From Ancylobacter amanitiformis (GTDB taxonomy: Bacteria; Pseudomonadota; Alphaproteobacteria; Rhizobiales; Xanthobacteraceae), in assembly GCF_030814815.1 (NCBI RefSeq), contig NZ_JAUSVR010000009.1, positions 62,001 through 126,000 on the forward strand: a DNA stretch of 64,000 bases, in the 5' to 3' direction. The notes beneath the pieces were generated by a model. That model ran no database searches and had not been told where the DNA came from. It was given only the letters and a program-made list of their open reading frames with translations. A program made the position numbers and the translations under genes. This document shows positions 9,815 to 19,068 of the stretch, in pieces. The number at the start of each line of letters is the position of its first letter. Position 1 is the first letter of the stretch.

Positions 9815-12800
9815 GTCCCGCCCGCCGCTGCCGCCGGCCCACGCGCGGCGATCGCCTCCAGCGCGAGGACCCGCGCGCGGGTGAAGTCCACCTTTCCGGA
9901 ACCGAGCAGCGGCAATTCCTCCATCGGCAGGATCTCCGCCGGTATCATCAGCTCGGTCACGCCCAGTTCGCGCCCCCGCGCCTGCAGCGCCGCGCGGGTG
10001 AGATCGGAAGCGGTGGTCAGCAACAGGATGCGCTCGCCGCGCTTGGCATCGGGAATCGTCACCGCGACATGCTCGGCATCCGGCCGCAGCCCGGCCACCA
10101 TGGCATCGATCGCCGCCAGTGAAATCATTTCGCCGGCTATCTTGGCAAAGCGCTTGGCGCGACCGCGAATGGCGACGAAGCCCTCCTCGTCCAGCGCCAC
10201 GATATCGCCGGTGTCGTACCAGCCATTTTCCGGCGGCTCGATCACACCCGGCGCCTCGGCGCGCAGATAGCCCAGCATGATGTTCGGCCCCCTCACGTTG
10301 AGCCGCCCGCCCTCGTCGATGCCCGGCACCGGATCGAGCCGGTGCTCGATGCCCGGCAGCAGCCGGCCGACCGTGCCGGCGCGGTTGAACATCGGGGTGT
10401 TCACCGCCAGTACCGGCGCGCATTCGGTAACGCCGTAGCCCTCCAGGATACGGTGGCCGAACTTCTCCATCCACACGCGCCGCGTCTCGGTCTTCACCGG
10501 CTCGGCTCCCGCCACCACGAAGCGCAGCGAGCGGAAATCATAGGGGTTGGCGGTGCGGGCATAGCCCATGAGGAAGGTGTCGGTGCCGACAATGGCGGTG
10601 GCGTTGGTGGCGTAGACCAGTTCCGGGATGATCCGGTAGTGCAGCGGCGAGGGGTAGAGGAAGCATTTCAGCCCCGAGACCAGCGGCAGCATCAGCCCGC
10701 CGGTGAGCCCGAAGGAATGGAAAACGGGGAGCACGTTGAACATGATGTCGGCGGGCGAGAAATCGATCCGCGCCGCCACCTGCGCCACATTGGTGAGAAT
10801 GTTGCGGTGGGACAGCACGACGCCCTTGGGGCTTCCCTCCGAGCCGGAGGTGAACAGGATGAAGGCCGGCTCGTCCGGGCTGGCGGGCCGGGGCGGCCCG
10901 CCGGGAACCAGCATCTGCGGCAGCAGCGCCTTCACCTTGTCGCCCGTGGTGACGCCGGCGCGGATGTCCTCGCTCATCAGCACGCGGACATGCTTGGACA
11001 GCTCGGCCACTTCCGATTCCAGCTTGGCTTTCTCGACGAAGGCGCGCGAGCAGACGACGATCTTCACCTCCGCCGCCACGCAGGCCGCCACCAGGTTCAC
11101 CGCGCCGGCGGTGTAGTTGAGCATGACCGGCACCCGGCCAAAGCGCGACAGGCCCATGAGCACGACCGCGACACCGGCGGCATTGGGCAGCAGCACGCCC
11201 ACATTCTCGCCCGGCCGGGTGAGCGCGGCCAGCTTGCCGCCGAGGATCCTCGCCCCCATCAGCAGCTTGCGGTAGTTGAGCGAGGTGCCGAGCGGATCCT
11301 CCACCACGGTCCGCCCCATGCCGAGCCGCACCGCCGCCTCCTCCACCGCCTGGTAGACGGTGATGTTGGTGTGGGAGGTCTCGAACATCAGGTCGGACAT
11401 GATGTTGTAGAGCGCCGTGCCCGCCGCGCGCCGGCGCTTGCGGCCGAACAATTCGGGATCGATGGTGATGCGCTCCGGCGGCAGGATGGTCACGCGCACC
11501 TTGGGAAACAGCCGCTTGCGCGTCTGGTCCGGCGTCAGGCGGGAGAAGGGGGTCTGCTCCAGCCCCTCGATGCGCACCGGCACCACGGCGGCCTGCGCGC
11601 GGTCGGCGACCAGCGCCGAGCCGTCATAGATCTTCATGATCGAGCCGGTGACGGTGATCCGCCCCTCGGGGAAGATCACCAGTTGCTCGCCTTGGCTGAC
11701 CAGCTTGATCAGGTCGCGCGTCGCCAGCGGCCGCGTGGGGTCGAGCGGAAAGGCCCGCACCAGCTTGAGGAAGGGCTTGATCCACCAGCGCTCGGCGATG
11801 CTGGCATCCACCGCGAAGACCGGATCATTGTCCAGCAGCGCCATGATCAGCGGGGCGTCGAGGAAACTCACATGGTTGATGGCGATCACCGAGCCGGGAC
11901 CGGCCGCCTTGAGATGCTCGGCGCCCTTCACCTCCACGCGGAAGGCGACACGGAACACGATGCGGATGAGATCGCGCAGCACATGGCCGCGAAAGGCGCG
12001 CGCCACCAGGAGCGCGACCAGCAGCGTCGTCCCGCCGATGATGAAGAGCAGCGTGGGGGCGCCCGCCCCGGCGAGTTGCAGGCCGGCCACCACCACCGCG
12101 CCCACCACCATGAAGGCGGCGTTCAGCACGTTGTTGCCGGCGATCACCCGCGCCCGCCGGTCCTCGCCCGCCTCGGCCTGGATATAGGCGAAGGTCGGCA
12201 CCACGAAGGCGCCGCCCGCGGCCGCCATGCCCATCAGGCCCATGCCCGCATGGAAGCCCCCGGCGGAAAACAGGAAGTCGCGCCAGCCGATGCCCGCCGC
12301 GACCGGCGTCGCGCTCTCCAGATACAGGCCGAAATAGATGGCGAAGCCGCTCATCAGCACCCCGGCAACAGGCACCAGCGCCAGCAGGATGCGCCCCTCC
12401 GACGCCTTCGCCGCCAGGGTCGAGCCCAGCGCGACGCCGACGGTGAACATCACCAGGAACAGCGTCACCACGCTTTCCTCGCCACCGATATTCTCCTTCA
12501 CCAGCGTCGGCAGCAGCGACAGCACCACCGCGCCCACCAGCCAGAACCACGAGACGATGAGCGCGCCCTTCCAGATATTGGGCGTGGCGCGCAGCTCGGC
12601 GATCAGCTCGTTCGTACCGCGCCAGATGTTGCGGTCGATCTTGAGGTCGGGCGCACCCTCATGGGTGTGGGGAATGGCGCGGGCGGACAGCCAGGAGATG
12701 ACCGCCAGCACGAAGGTAAAGCCCGCCACCGACCATTGGCCGGTATGGGTGACGGCGATGCCGCCCGCCACCGTGCCGCCGAGGATGGCGGCGAAGGTCG

Positions 12801-13239
12801 CGGTCTCCACCAGCGCATTGCCGGAGACGAGTTCATCCTTGGCGAGATGGTCGGGAAGGATGCCATATTTCACCGGCCCGAACAGCGCGCTGAGCGTGCC
12901 CATGAAGAATAGGCCGACGAACAGCATGGGCAGCGATTGCAGCACGAAGCCGGAACAGGCCAGCAGCACGATCCAGATCTCGGCGAATTTCAGCCGCCGG
13001 GCGATCAGCGCCTTGTCGTAACGGTCGGCAAGCTGGCCGCCGAGGCTGGAGAACAGGAAGAAGGGCAGGATGAACACGCCGCCCGCCAGCGTGACCAGCG
13101 CGCCGCCATGCGTCTCCCCGAGGCCGTAAAGGATCAGCAGCGCCATGGCATTCTTGACGAAATTGTCGTTGAACGCCGAAAAGAACTGGCACCAGAACAG
13201 CGGGGCGAAGCGCCGAGCCGACATCAACCGCGTGAACAC
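9811..13239 (-). CDS. aas: Lysophospholipid transporter / acyltransferase / acyl-ACP synthetase fusion (LplT-Aas)
   Basis: A 1142-residue three-module protein. Residues 1-400 are an MFS LplT-like flippase (SARRFAPLFWCQFFSAFNDN start). A PlsC acyltransferase follows with NHVSFLDAP near residue 455 and FPEGRITVTG, and then an AMP-forming acyl-ACP synthetase with FTSGSEGSPKG near 795. Together they import lysophospholipid, activate fatty acid and re-acylate, recycling membrane lipid. In E. coli LplT and Aas are separate, whereas fused forms are common in Alphaproteobacteria. The start is GTG at 13239, supported by GGGAGGG seven bases upstream; the ATG at 13224 is the alternative. The stop overlaps the tetR start. 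Confidence 0.93.
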   Translation of the reverse strand: MFTRLMSARRFAPLFWCQFFSAFNDNFVKNAMALLILYGLGETHGGALVTLAGGVFILPFFLFSSLGGQLADRYDKALIARRLKFAEIWIVLLACSGFVLQSLPMLFVGLFFMGTLSALFGPVKYGILPDHLAKDELVSGNALVETATFAAILGGTVAGGIAVTHTGQWSVAGFTFVLAVISWLSARAIPHTHEGAPDLKIDRNIWRGTNELIAELRATPNIWKGALIVSWFWLVGAVVLSLLPTLVKENIGGEESVVTLFLVMFTVGVALGSTLAAKASEGRILLALVPVAGVLMSGFAIYFGLYLESATPVAAGIGWRDFLFSAGGFHAGMGLMGMAAAGGAFVVPTFAYIQAEAGEDRRARVIAGNNVLNAAFMVVGAVVVAGLQLAGAGAPTLLFIIGGTTLLVALLVARAFRGHVLRDLIRIVFRVAFRVEVKGAEHLKAAGPGSVIAINHVSFLDAPLIMALLDNDPVFAVDASIAERWWIKPFLKLVRAFPLDPTRPLATRDLIKLVSQGEQLVIFPEGRITVTGSIMKIYDGSALVADRAQAAVVPVRIEGLEQTPFSRLTPDQTRKRLFPKVRVTILPPERITIDPELFGRKRRRAAGTALYNIMSDLMFETSHTNITVYQAVEEAAVRLGMGRTVVEDPLGTSLNYRKLLMGARILGGKLAALTRPGENVGVLLPNAAGVAVVLMGLSRFGRVPVMLNYTAGAVNLVAACVAAEVKIVVCSRAFVEKAKLESEVAELSKHVRVLMSEDIRAGVTTGDKVKALLPQMLVPGGPPRPASPDEPAFILFTSGSEGSPKGVVLSHRNILTNVAQVAARIDFSPADIMFNVLPVFHSFGLTGGLMLPLVSGLKCFLYPSPLHYRIIPELVYATNATAIVGTDTFLMGYARTANPYDFRSLRFVVAGAEPVKTETRRVWMEKFGHRILEGYGVTECAPVLAVNTPMFNRAGTVGRLLPGIEHRLDPVPGIDEGGRLNVRGPNIMLGYLRAEAPGVIEPPENGWYDTGDIVALDEEGFVAIRGRAKRFAKIAGEMISLAAIDAMVAGLRPDAEHVAVTIPDAKRGERILLLTTASDLTRAALQARGRELGVTELMIPAEILPMEELPLLGSGKVDFTRARVLALEAIAARGPAAAAGGT

Positions 13240-13264
13240 CGGACGACCCTCCCATATTATGTTA

Positions 13265-13280
13265 GTAAGCGATCACTTAC
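13265..13280. promoter_or_regulatory. Candidate TetR-family operator upstream of aas-tetR
   Basis: GTAAGCGATCACTTAC is a 16-bp near-perfect palindrome, flanked by further AT-rich symmetry, 26 bases upstream of the aas GTG start. It closely resembles operators of TetR/AcrR regulators (TAAGTGA-type half-sites). A TTGACC hexamer at 13298-13303 (minus strand) could be a -35 box, which would place the palindrome over the promoter. The linked regulator at 9182-9814 is the natural candidate binder. Confidence 0.6.
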
Positions 13281-13458
13281 ATAAACTCGCAACGCCGGTC
13301 AAGCGCTCCACGCCCGCCGCGAGGCGACGAATTCAGGTAGCCGGGTGGGAATGGCGGCAGAGGTCGCCGGTGCGATGGACGGGGCACCTGAAATCGTCGC
13401 GCGCGGTGCCGGCCATCTGGGCAACCGGGCACCCGCTGTCAGGATCGTGCCGCGCGGC

Positions 13459-14631
13459 TCACACGAACACGCCGGCCAGCGCGGCGACCAGCAGCGCCCC
13501 GTCATTGACCGCCAGTTGCAGGCGCGAGGGCGTGCCCTGCTCGTGCAGGCGCAGCGTCGCGGCCAGCGTGGCGAGCGACCAGCCGGCGCCGACCGCCAGA
13601 AAGGCCGCGCCGATGGTCGTCGCGTCCGGCAGCAGGCGCACCGCCACGGCCGCGCTGAGGCAGACGGCGAGCGCGAGAACAGCGAGCGGCGTGGTGCCGA
13701 GGCGGCGGGCCAGCACGCCCCCGGCCAGCGCCGGCGCATACATCGCCACCACATGCCAGGCGACCACGCCGGAAATCAGCGGCACGCCGAGCCCGCAGCC
13801 GGCCAGCGCCAGCGGCGCCCCGGCCATGGCGGACGTCATCGCCCCCCAGGCCAGCGCACCGACCAGCAACGGCCCGGCCATGGCGCGCCAGGCCAGCGGT
13901 CGTGGAAGCTCCGCCCGTGCCGCGGCCTGCGCCATCGCCTCGACCGTCCATTCGGCATGCGAGAACCGCGCCTCCGGCAGGCTCACCGCGAAGACCAGCG
14001 TGCCCAATTGGGCCAGCGCGGCGAGGATGAGCATGCCCGCGAACGTGTAGGGTACCGCAAGCGCCTCCGCCTCCCCCGCCAGCACGGGACCGGCGAGACC
14101 GGCGAGAGCGCCGGCACCGAGCACGCGCGCCACCGCCGCGGCCCGGCCATCCGTGCCGGCGCCGAAGGCGGCGGCATGGCGGTAGAACATGCCGAAGCCC
14201 TGCGCCGCGCCCAGCCAGCCCGCGCCCAGCACCAGCAGCGGAAAGGCGGCGATCATCATCGCATAGGCGGCGATCAGCCCCCCCGCGACGCCGAGGCTGG
14301 CGCCGAGCGCGAAACCGGCCCGCCGGCCGAACGCATCGAGCAGCACGCTCGCCGGCAGGCTGGCCATCGCCGCCCCGGCCAGCAGGGCGGCCAGCGGCAG
14401 CACGCCCAGTTCGGGGCGCGGCGCCAGCATGGTTCCGGCCAGCGGCAGCACGCCCAGCGTCAGCGCCTGCGCCAGCACGACCAGCGCGAAGCCGGCCGCG
14501 AGCCGCCCCTCGCTCACCTGACGGCGCAGCGCGCGCGGCGCGTCCTCCGGGCAGGCGCAGCCCAGGCGGCCGAGCCGGGCCGCCTCGGTTTCGGCCTCCA
14601 GCCGCGCACGGGGAAAATCGGCCGCGCTCAT
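13459..14631 (-). CDS. CcoA-like MFS copper importer
   Basis: A 390-residue twelve-helix MFS protein encoded at the end of the cco gene cluster. Two copper-binding signatures are visible: M265-T-S-A-M269 and H293-V-V-A-M297. In Rhodobacter capsulatus CcoA, the Cu importer needed for cbb3 oxidase, the essential motifs are MxxxM and HxxxM with a 28-residue offset between first residues, and the offset here is also 28. The N-terminus has GCACPED, a possible extra thiol pair. Its ATG overlaps the ccoS stop (ATGA), so it is translationally coupled to the oxidase assembly genes. Function by analogy: delivers copper to the cytoplasm for CcoI/CcoS-dependent assembly of the CuB site. CalT-type assignment is inference, but context and motifs agree. 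Confidence 0.8.
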   Translation of the reverse strand: MSAADFPRARLEAETEAARLGRLGCACPEDAPRALRRQVSEGRLAAGFALVVLAQALTLGVLPLAGTMLAPRPELGVLPLAALLAGAAMASLPASVLLDAFGRRAGFALGASLGVAGGLIAAYAMMIAAFPLLVLGAGWLGAAQGFGMFYRHAAAFGAGTDGRAAAVARVLGAGALAGLAGPVLAGEAEALAVPYTFAGMLILAALAQLGTLVFAVSLPEARFSHAEWTVEAMAQAAARAELPRPLAWRAMAGPLLVGALAWGAMTSAMAGAPLALAGCGLGVPLISGVVAWHVVAMYAPALAGGVLARRLGTTPLAVLALAVCLSAAVAVRLLPDATTIGAAFLAVGAGWSLATLAATLRLHEQGTPSRLQLAVNDGALLVAALAGVFV

Positions 14632-14801
14632 CCGCGCCCTGCCGCGCCCGGCGCGTCCGCCAGATCATCGTCGCTGAGCACCCGCACGGCGGCGCCGTCG
14701 AGATCGTCATACTGGCCCGAGCGCAGCGACCACATGAAGGCGGCGAGACCGACAAGGCCGAGGCAGAGCGCTGCCGGCACGAGATAGAGCAGCACGTTCA
14801 T
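14628..14801 (-). CDS. ccoS: cbb3-type cytochrome oxidase assembly protein CcoS/FixS
   Basis: A 57-residue single-pass membrane protein: one hydrophobic helix (LLYLVPAALCLGLVGLAAF) and then the family hallmark WSLRSGQYDDLDGAA with an acidic tail. CcoS is needed to install heme b and CuB in the catalytic subunit. Its ATG overlaps the ccoI stop (ATGA) and its stop overlaps the start of the MFS gene, giving a chain of translational coupling. Confidence 0.93.
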   Translation of the reverse strand: MNVLLYLVPAALCLGLVGLAAFMWSLRSGQYDDLDGAAVRVLSDDDLADAPGAAGRG

Positions 14802-17062
14802 GACGCCTCCTTCGCCCGCGCGAGGCCGCCCGAGCGGGCACGCAGCGCATTGAGCGTGACGATGACCGACGAACCCGACATCGCCACCGCCGCCACCAGC
14901 GGCGTGACCTGGCCGGCAATCGCCAGCGGCACGGCGATGAGATTATACACCACCGCGATCATCAGGTTCTCGCGCATCAACCGCCGCGCATTCGCCGCGA
15001 CATCGAGCGCGATGCGCACGGGGGCCAGCCGCTCGCCGAGAAACACCGCGTCGGCATGGGCGCGGGTGACGTCGGCTGCCGTGATGGGCGAGAGCGAGAC
15101 ATGCGCGCTGGCGAGCGAGGGTGCGTCATTGAGCCCGTCGCCAACCATCAGCACGCGGCGCCCCTGCCCGGCGAGGCTCTCCAGCACGCCGATCTTGTCG
15201 GCCGGGCGGGCCTGCGCCCACCAGTCCTCCACCCCCAGTTCGGCCGCCACCGGCGCCACCGCCGCCGCCCGGTCGCCGGAGAGAATGAGGATATGCTTGC
15301 CGCGAGCGCGCAGCGCGTCGATCACCGCCCGCGCATCCGGGCGCAGCACCTGGCGCAGTTCGATCAGCGCGCGCGCCTCCCCCCAGCGCACGGCGACCAG
15401 CGAGGCCTCCGCACTGGCGGCGGGCACGAGGTCCTCGCAGCCGCAGAAGGCGGTGCTGCCGAGCCGGGCCGGCGCGCCCTCGATCATCGCCTCAACGCCC
15501 GCGCCGGGGGTCTCGCGCGCGGCCGCCACCGGCACCGAACCGGGCCGCCCCGCCGCCACCGCCCGCGCCAGCGGGTGGGTGCTGGCCAAGGCGAGACGCG
15601 CCGCGATTTCCAGGAGCACCGCCGGCACCCTGTCGGCATTGGCGACGGCGGGGTCGGGCAGGGTCAGCGTGCCGGTCTTGTCGAAGGCGACGGTGTCGAC
15701 CTCGGCCAGCCGCTCGAACGTGTCGCCGGCATTGAGCATGATGCCGTGGCGCATCAGCGTGCCGGCCGCCACCACCTGCACCGCCGGCACGGCGAGCGCC
15801 AGCGCGCAGGGGCAGGTGATGATCAGCACCGCCACCGCGATCAGCACCGCCTGATGCAGCGACGCCCCGGCGATCAACCAGCCGGCCAGCGAGAGCAGCG
15901 CGGTGAGGTGCACCATGGGCGCGTAGAGCCTCGCCACCCGGTCGGCGAGGCGGATATAACGCCCGCGCGCGGTGGAGGCCTTGTCGAGCAGCCGTTCGAT
16001 CTCGGTAAGGAACGTGTCTTCGCCCACCGCCGTGGTGCGCAGGCGCAGCGTGCCGTCATGGACCAGCGCGCCGGCATGCACGGTCTCGCCCACGCCCAGC
16101 CGGCGCGGCAGGGTCTCGCCGGTGATCAGGCTCTCGTCCACCGCCGCCATGCCGGCCAGCACCCGCCCGTCGACCGGGGCCCGCTCGCCCGCGCGCACGA
16201 GCACCTCGTCGCCCGGCACGATCGCCGCGGCGGGAACGGTGATCAGCGTGCCGTCGGGCGCGACGCGATTGGCGCTCAAAGCCTTCAGCGCGGCAAGGTT
16301 GCCGGCTTCAGAACGGGTGCGCCGGCGCATCGCATGGTCGAGATAGCGGCCGGTGAGGAGGAAGAAGAGCAGCATCACGGCCGAATCGAAATAGGCATGC
16401 TCGGCATGATGCAGCGTCTCGTAGAACGACACGGCGAGAGCCAGCCCGACGCCGAGCGTGATCGGCACGTCCATGTTGAGCGCGCGGGCCCGCACGGCCC
16501 GGTACGCGCTCCGGAAGAAGGGCTGGCCGGCATAGGCGGCGGCCGGCAGGGCGATGAGCGCGGACAGCCAGTGAAACAGGTCGCGCGTCTCCGGCGTGAT
16601 GTCGGACACGTTGCCCGACCACACCGAGACCGACAGCAGCATGATGTTCATCGCCGCGAAGCCGGCCACGGCGAGGCAGCGCAGCAGATGGCGCGAGGTC
16701 GCGTTGTCGATCTCCTCCAGCCGGTCCGCCTCGAACGGATAGGCGCGGTAGCCGATGCGCGCCAGCGCGTTGATGAGTTCGCCGGGCCGCGCCTCGGCGC
16801 TCGCCGCCCAGCCGACGGTGAGCCGGTGCGTGGTGTAGTTCAGCCGCGCCCGCGCGATGCCGGGCAGCGCCTCGCACAGGTCCTCGATCTCGTCGATGCA
16901 GGCGGCGCAGTCGACGCCCTCGACCGCGAAGGCCATCTCCCTTGCGCCGCTGGCATCCTCGCGCAGGAACAGCGAATAGTCCTGCACCCCATCGCCGCCG
17001 GCGGCGGAGACGACCGGCGCGCGGCGCGGTGAGGTGGGGAAGGAGAGAGCCTCAACGCCCAT
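14798..17062 (-). CDS. ccoI: Copper-translocating P1B-type ATPase CcoI/FixI
   Basis: A 754-residue heavy-metal P-type ATPase. An N-terminal metal-binding domain with C52-A-A-C55 is followed by membrane helices, the transport motif C417-P-C419, the phosphorylation site D461-KTGTLT and the hinge GDGLNDAPSLA near the C-terminus. CcoI exports Cu(I) across the membrane for cbb3 oxidase assembly, distinct from CopA detoxification pumps by its place in ccoGHIS. The ATG at 17062 lies nine bases after the ccoH stop. Confidence 0.95.
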   Translation of the reverse strand: MGVEALSFPTSPRRAPVVSAAGGDGVQDYSLFLREDASGAREMAFAVEGVDCAACIDEIEDLCEALPGIARARLNYTTHRLTVGWAASAEARPGELINALARIGYRAYPFEADRLEEIDNATSRHLLRCLAVAGFAAMNIMLLSVSVWSGNVSDITPETRDLFHWLSALIALPAAAYAGQPFFRSAYRAVRARALNMDVPITLGVGLALAVSFYETLHHAEHAYFDSAVMLLFFLLTGRYLDHAMRRRTRSEAGNLAALKALSANRVAPDGTLITVPAAAIVPGDEVLVRAGERAPVDGRVLAGMAAVDESLITGETLPRRLGVGETVHAGALVHDGTLRLRTTAVGEDTFLTEIERLLDKASTARGRYIRLADRVARLYAPMVHLTALLSLAGWLIAGASLHQAVLIAVAVLIITCPCALALAVPAVQVVAAGTLMRHGIMLNAGDTFERLAEVDTVAFDKTGTLTLPDPAVANADRVPAVLLEIAARLALASTHPLARAVAAGRPGSVPVAAARETPGAGVEAMIEGAPARLGSTAFCGCEDLVPAASAEASLVAVRWGEARALIELRQVLRPDARAVIDALRARGKHILILSGDRAAAVAPVAAELGVEDWWAQARPADKIGVLESLAGQGRRVLMVGDGLNDAPSLASAHVSLSPITAADVTRAHADAVFLGERLAPVRIALDVAANARRLMRENLMIAVVYNLIAVPLAIAGQVTPLVAAVAMSGSSVIVTLNALRARSGGLARAKEAS

Positions 17063-17071
17063 GGCCGGCGC

Positions 17072-17590
17072 CTAGCGCAGGACGACGCGGTTGGTCGAGC
17101 GGAACAGGCGCTCGCCGTCGCGGCTGAACTCCAGCACCAGTTCCCACTGGCCGGACTGGACCTGGTCGGTCGCCCGCCACTGGCCCGCCGCCAGCGAAAC
17201 GGGATCGAGCGTCACATCGAATCGGCGGTCGGTCGGGTGATGCAGCACCGCGCTCAGCGTGACGCCGGTCAGCGGGCGCCCCTCGGCATCGCGCGCGGCG
17301 ATATCGAGCCGGCCCGGCTCGATATGCGCGTCGACCTTCCAGCGGAGCGAATCCTGCGCCGCCGCCGCCATGCGCTCCTTCGTATAGGTGAGGCCGGCCT
17401 GATAGGAACTGTCGGTCTCCACCCCGCCAAAGGTCGACATCGCCACGCGGGCCATGAAAAAATTCACGGCGAAGACGACGCCGAAAAAGGCGACGAGGTA
17501 TAACAGCACGGCACGACCGGTCAGCGGCCGGCCGGGACGCTGTTTCACGCGCGGGGCGGAAAGCGGGGCGGGGGAAAAGGGGGCGGGCAT
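17072..17590 (-). CDS. ccoH: FixH/CcoH family protein
   Basis: A 172-residue membrane-anchored protein. A proline-rich cytoplasmic start leads into one helix (AVLLYLVAFFGVVFAVNFFM), then a periplasmic beta-rich domain with the family sequence TFGGVETDSSYQAGLTY. FixH is required for stable cbb3 oxidase assembly and interacts with CcoN and the CcoP complex. It lies 14 bases after ccoG and nine before ccoI. Confidence 0.93.
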   Translation of the reverse strand: MPAPFSPAPLSAPRVKQRPGRPLTGRAVLLYLVAFFGVVFAVNFFMARVAMSTFGGVETDSSYQAGLTYTKERMAAAAQDSLRWKVDAHIEPGRLDIAARDAEGRPLTGVTLSAVLHHPTDRRFDVTLDPVSLAAGQWRATDQVQSGQWELVLEFSRDGERLFRSTNRVVLR

Positions 17591-17604
17591 CGGTGTCCCT
17601 TCGG

Positions 17605-19068
17605 TCAGGGGCCTTTGAAATGGTCGGGCGCCGCGCTCGTCTCGCCGCCGGCGACGTCGGTGATGCGGAAGGTCACGGGCAGGGAGGCGTTCGCCGGCAG
17701 CCTGGCATGGGTGGAGACCAGCAGGCGCAGTTCATAGGTCTGGTCCGGGCCGACCTCGACCACGGGACGACCGTCCTCCACCGTGCCCACGGCACCGGCA
17801 ACCTCGACCCGCGCTTCCGGCACGCCCTCGACGGCGATGGCGAAGCGGCGCGGGATTGTCTGCTTGTTGACGATGCGCACGGTATAGGCATTGCGGATGG
17901 AGCCATCCGACAGCTGCACGAAAAGCGGGTTGCGGTCATGGATGACGGCGACGCCTTCCGAGCCCCGCGTCGCCAGTGTCCCCAGCATGACGCCGCCAAC
18001 GATGACGATCAGCGCGACATAGAGCACCGTGCGGGCGCGCACGAAGCGGTGCACCGGCGGCAGGCCCTTGACCCGGCGCTCGACATTCATCTCGGTGTCG
18101 TAGGCGATCAGCCCGGTGGGCCGGCCCACCTTGTTCATCACGTTGTCGCAGGCATCGATGCATAGGCCGCACTGCACGCAGGCGAGCTGGCTGCCGAGAC
18201 GGATATCGACGCCGGTCGGGCAGACGGCCACGCATTGGCGGCAATCCACGCAATCGCCCGCCGGCAGGCCCTTGAGCTTCAGCGCTTCGCTCTTCTTGAA
18301 AGAGCCGCGCGGCTCGCCGCGATCGTAGCGATAGGTGACGTTATAGGCGTACTCATCCGTGAGCGCCGCCTGGATGCGCGGCCACGGGCACATATAGGTG
18401 CAGACCTGCTCGCGCATGTGGCCGGCGAGAACATAGGTGGTGAAGGTGAGGATGCCGATCCAGAGATAGGCGACGGGCGGGGCAGTCCCCTTGAGCAGAT
18501 CCATCGCCAGCGTGGGCGCATCGGCGAAATAGAGCACCCAGGCGCCACCGGTCCACCACGCGATCATCAGCCAGAGCGTGTGCTTGGCGATCGCCTCGAA
18601 GGCGCGCTGGGCCTTCGAGGCGTGTTTCAGCTTCTCGCGGCGCTCGCGCGGATCGCCCTCGACCATGCGCTCGATCGCCTGGTACAGGTCGGTCCACACC
18701 GTCTGCGGGCAGAGATAGCCGCACCACAGCCGCCCGGCGACCGCGTTCATGAGGAACAGCGTCAGCGCGGCGAGAATGAGCAGGCCGGTCAGGTAATAAA
18801 TCTCCTGCGGCCAGATCTCGATGAAGAAGAAATAGAACCGGCCATTGGCGAGATCGACCAGCACCGCCTGCGAAGGCGCATTCGGCCCGCGATCCCAGCG
18901 CAGGAAGGGCAGCAGGTAATAAATGCCGAGCGTGATGACCAGCAGCGTCCATTTGATGCGGCGAAACGTGCCCTGCACCGCGATCGGATAGATCTTCCGA
19001 CGCGCCTCGTAGAGCGGGCCGTCATCGTCTCCGCCCGCCGCGGGCGCCACCTTGGTCGCTATGTTCAT
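17605..19068 (-). CDS. ccoG: Cytochrome c oxidase accessory protein CcoG/FixG
   Basis: A 487-residue polyferredoxin-like membrane protein. Membrane helices carry WCGYLCPQTVWTDLY and CTYMCPWPR, and a loop holds two 4Fe-4S clusters (CVDCRQCVAVCP and CVQCGLCIDACD). The C-terminal third is an Ig-like FixG domain. CcoG is a cupric reductase that prepares Cu(I) for cbb3 oxidase assembly. The start is the ATG at 19068; longer upstream frame lacks similarity. First gene of ccoGHIS, separated from ccoP by 308 bases of repeat-rich DNA. Confidence 0.95.
   Translation of the reverse strand: MNIATKVAPAAGGDDDGPLYEARRKIYPIAVQGTFRRIKWTLLVITLGIYYLLPFLRWDRGPNAPSQAVLVDLANGRFYFFFIEIWPQEIYYLTGLLILAALTLFLMNAVAGRLWCGYLCPQTVWTDLYQAIERMVEGDPRERREKLKHASKAQRAFEAIAKHTLWLMIAWWTGGAWVLYFADAPTLAMDLLKGTAPPVAYLWIGILTFTTYVLAGHMREQVCTYMCPWPRIQAALTDEYAYNVTYRYDRGEPRGSFKKSEALKLKGLPAGDCVDCRQCVAVCPTGVDIRLGSQLACVQCGLCIDACDNVMNKVGRPTGLIAYDTEMNVERRVKGLPPVHRFVRARTVLYVALIVIVGGVMLGTLATRGSEGVAVIHDRNPLFVQLSDGSIRNAYTVRIVNKQTIPRRFAIAVEGVPEARVEVAGAVGTVEDGRPVVEVGPDQTYELRLLVSTHARLPANASLPVTFRITDVAGGETSAAPDHFKGP

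Noticed and set aside
10342-12912. An 856-codon open frame on the plus strand
   Set aside because: It is antisense to the aas gene, rich in Arg/His/Gln/Gly with no domain signal, and arises from high GC at third codon positions.
15056-17032. A 658-codon open frame on the plus strand
   Set aside because: Antisense to ccoI, whose motifs are unambiguous.
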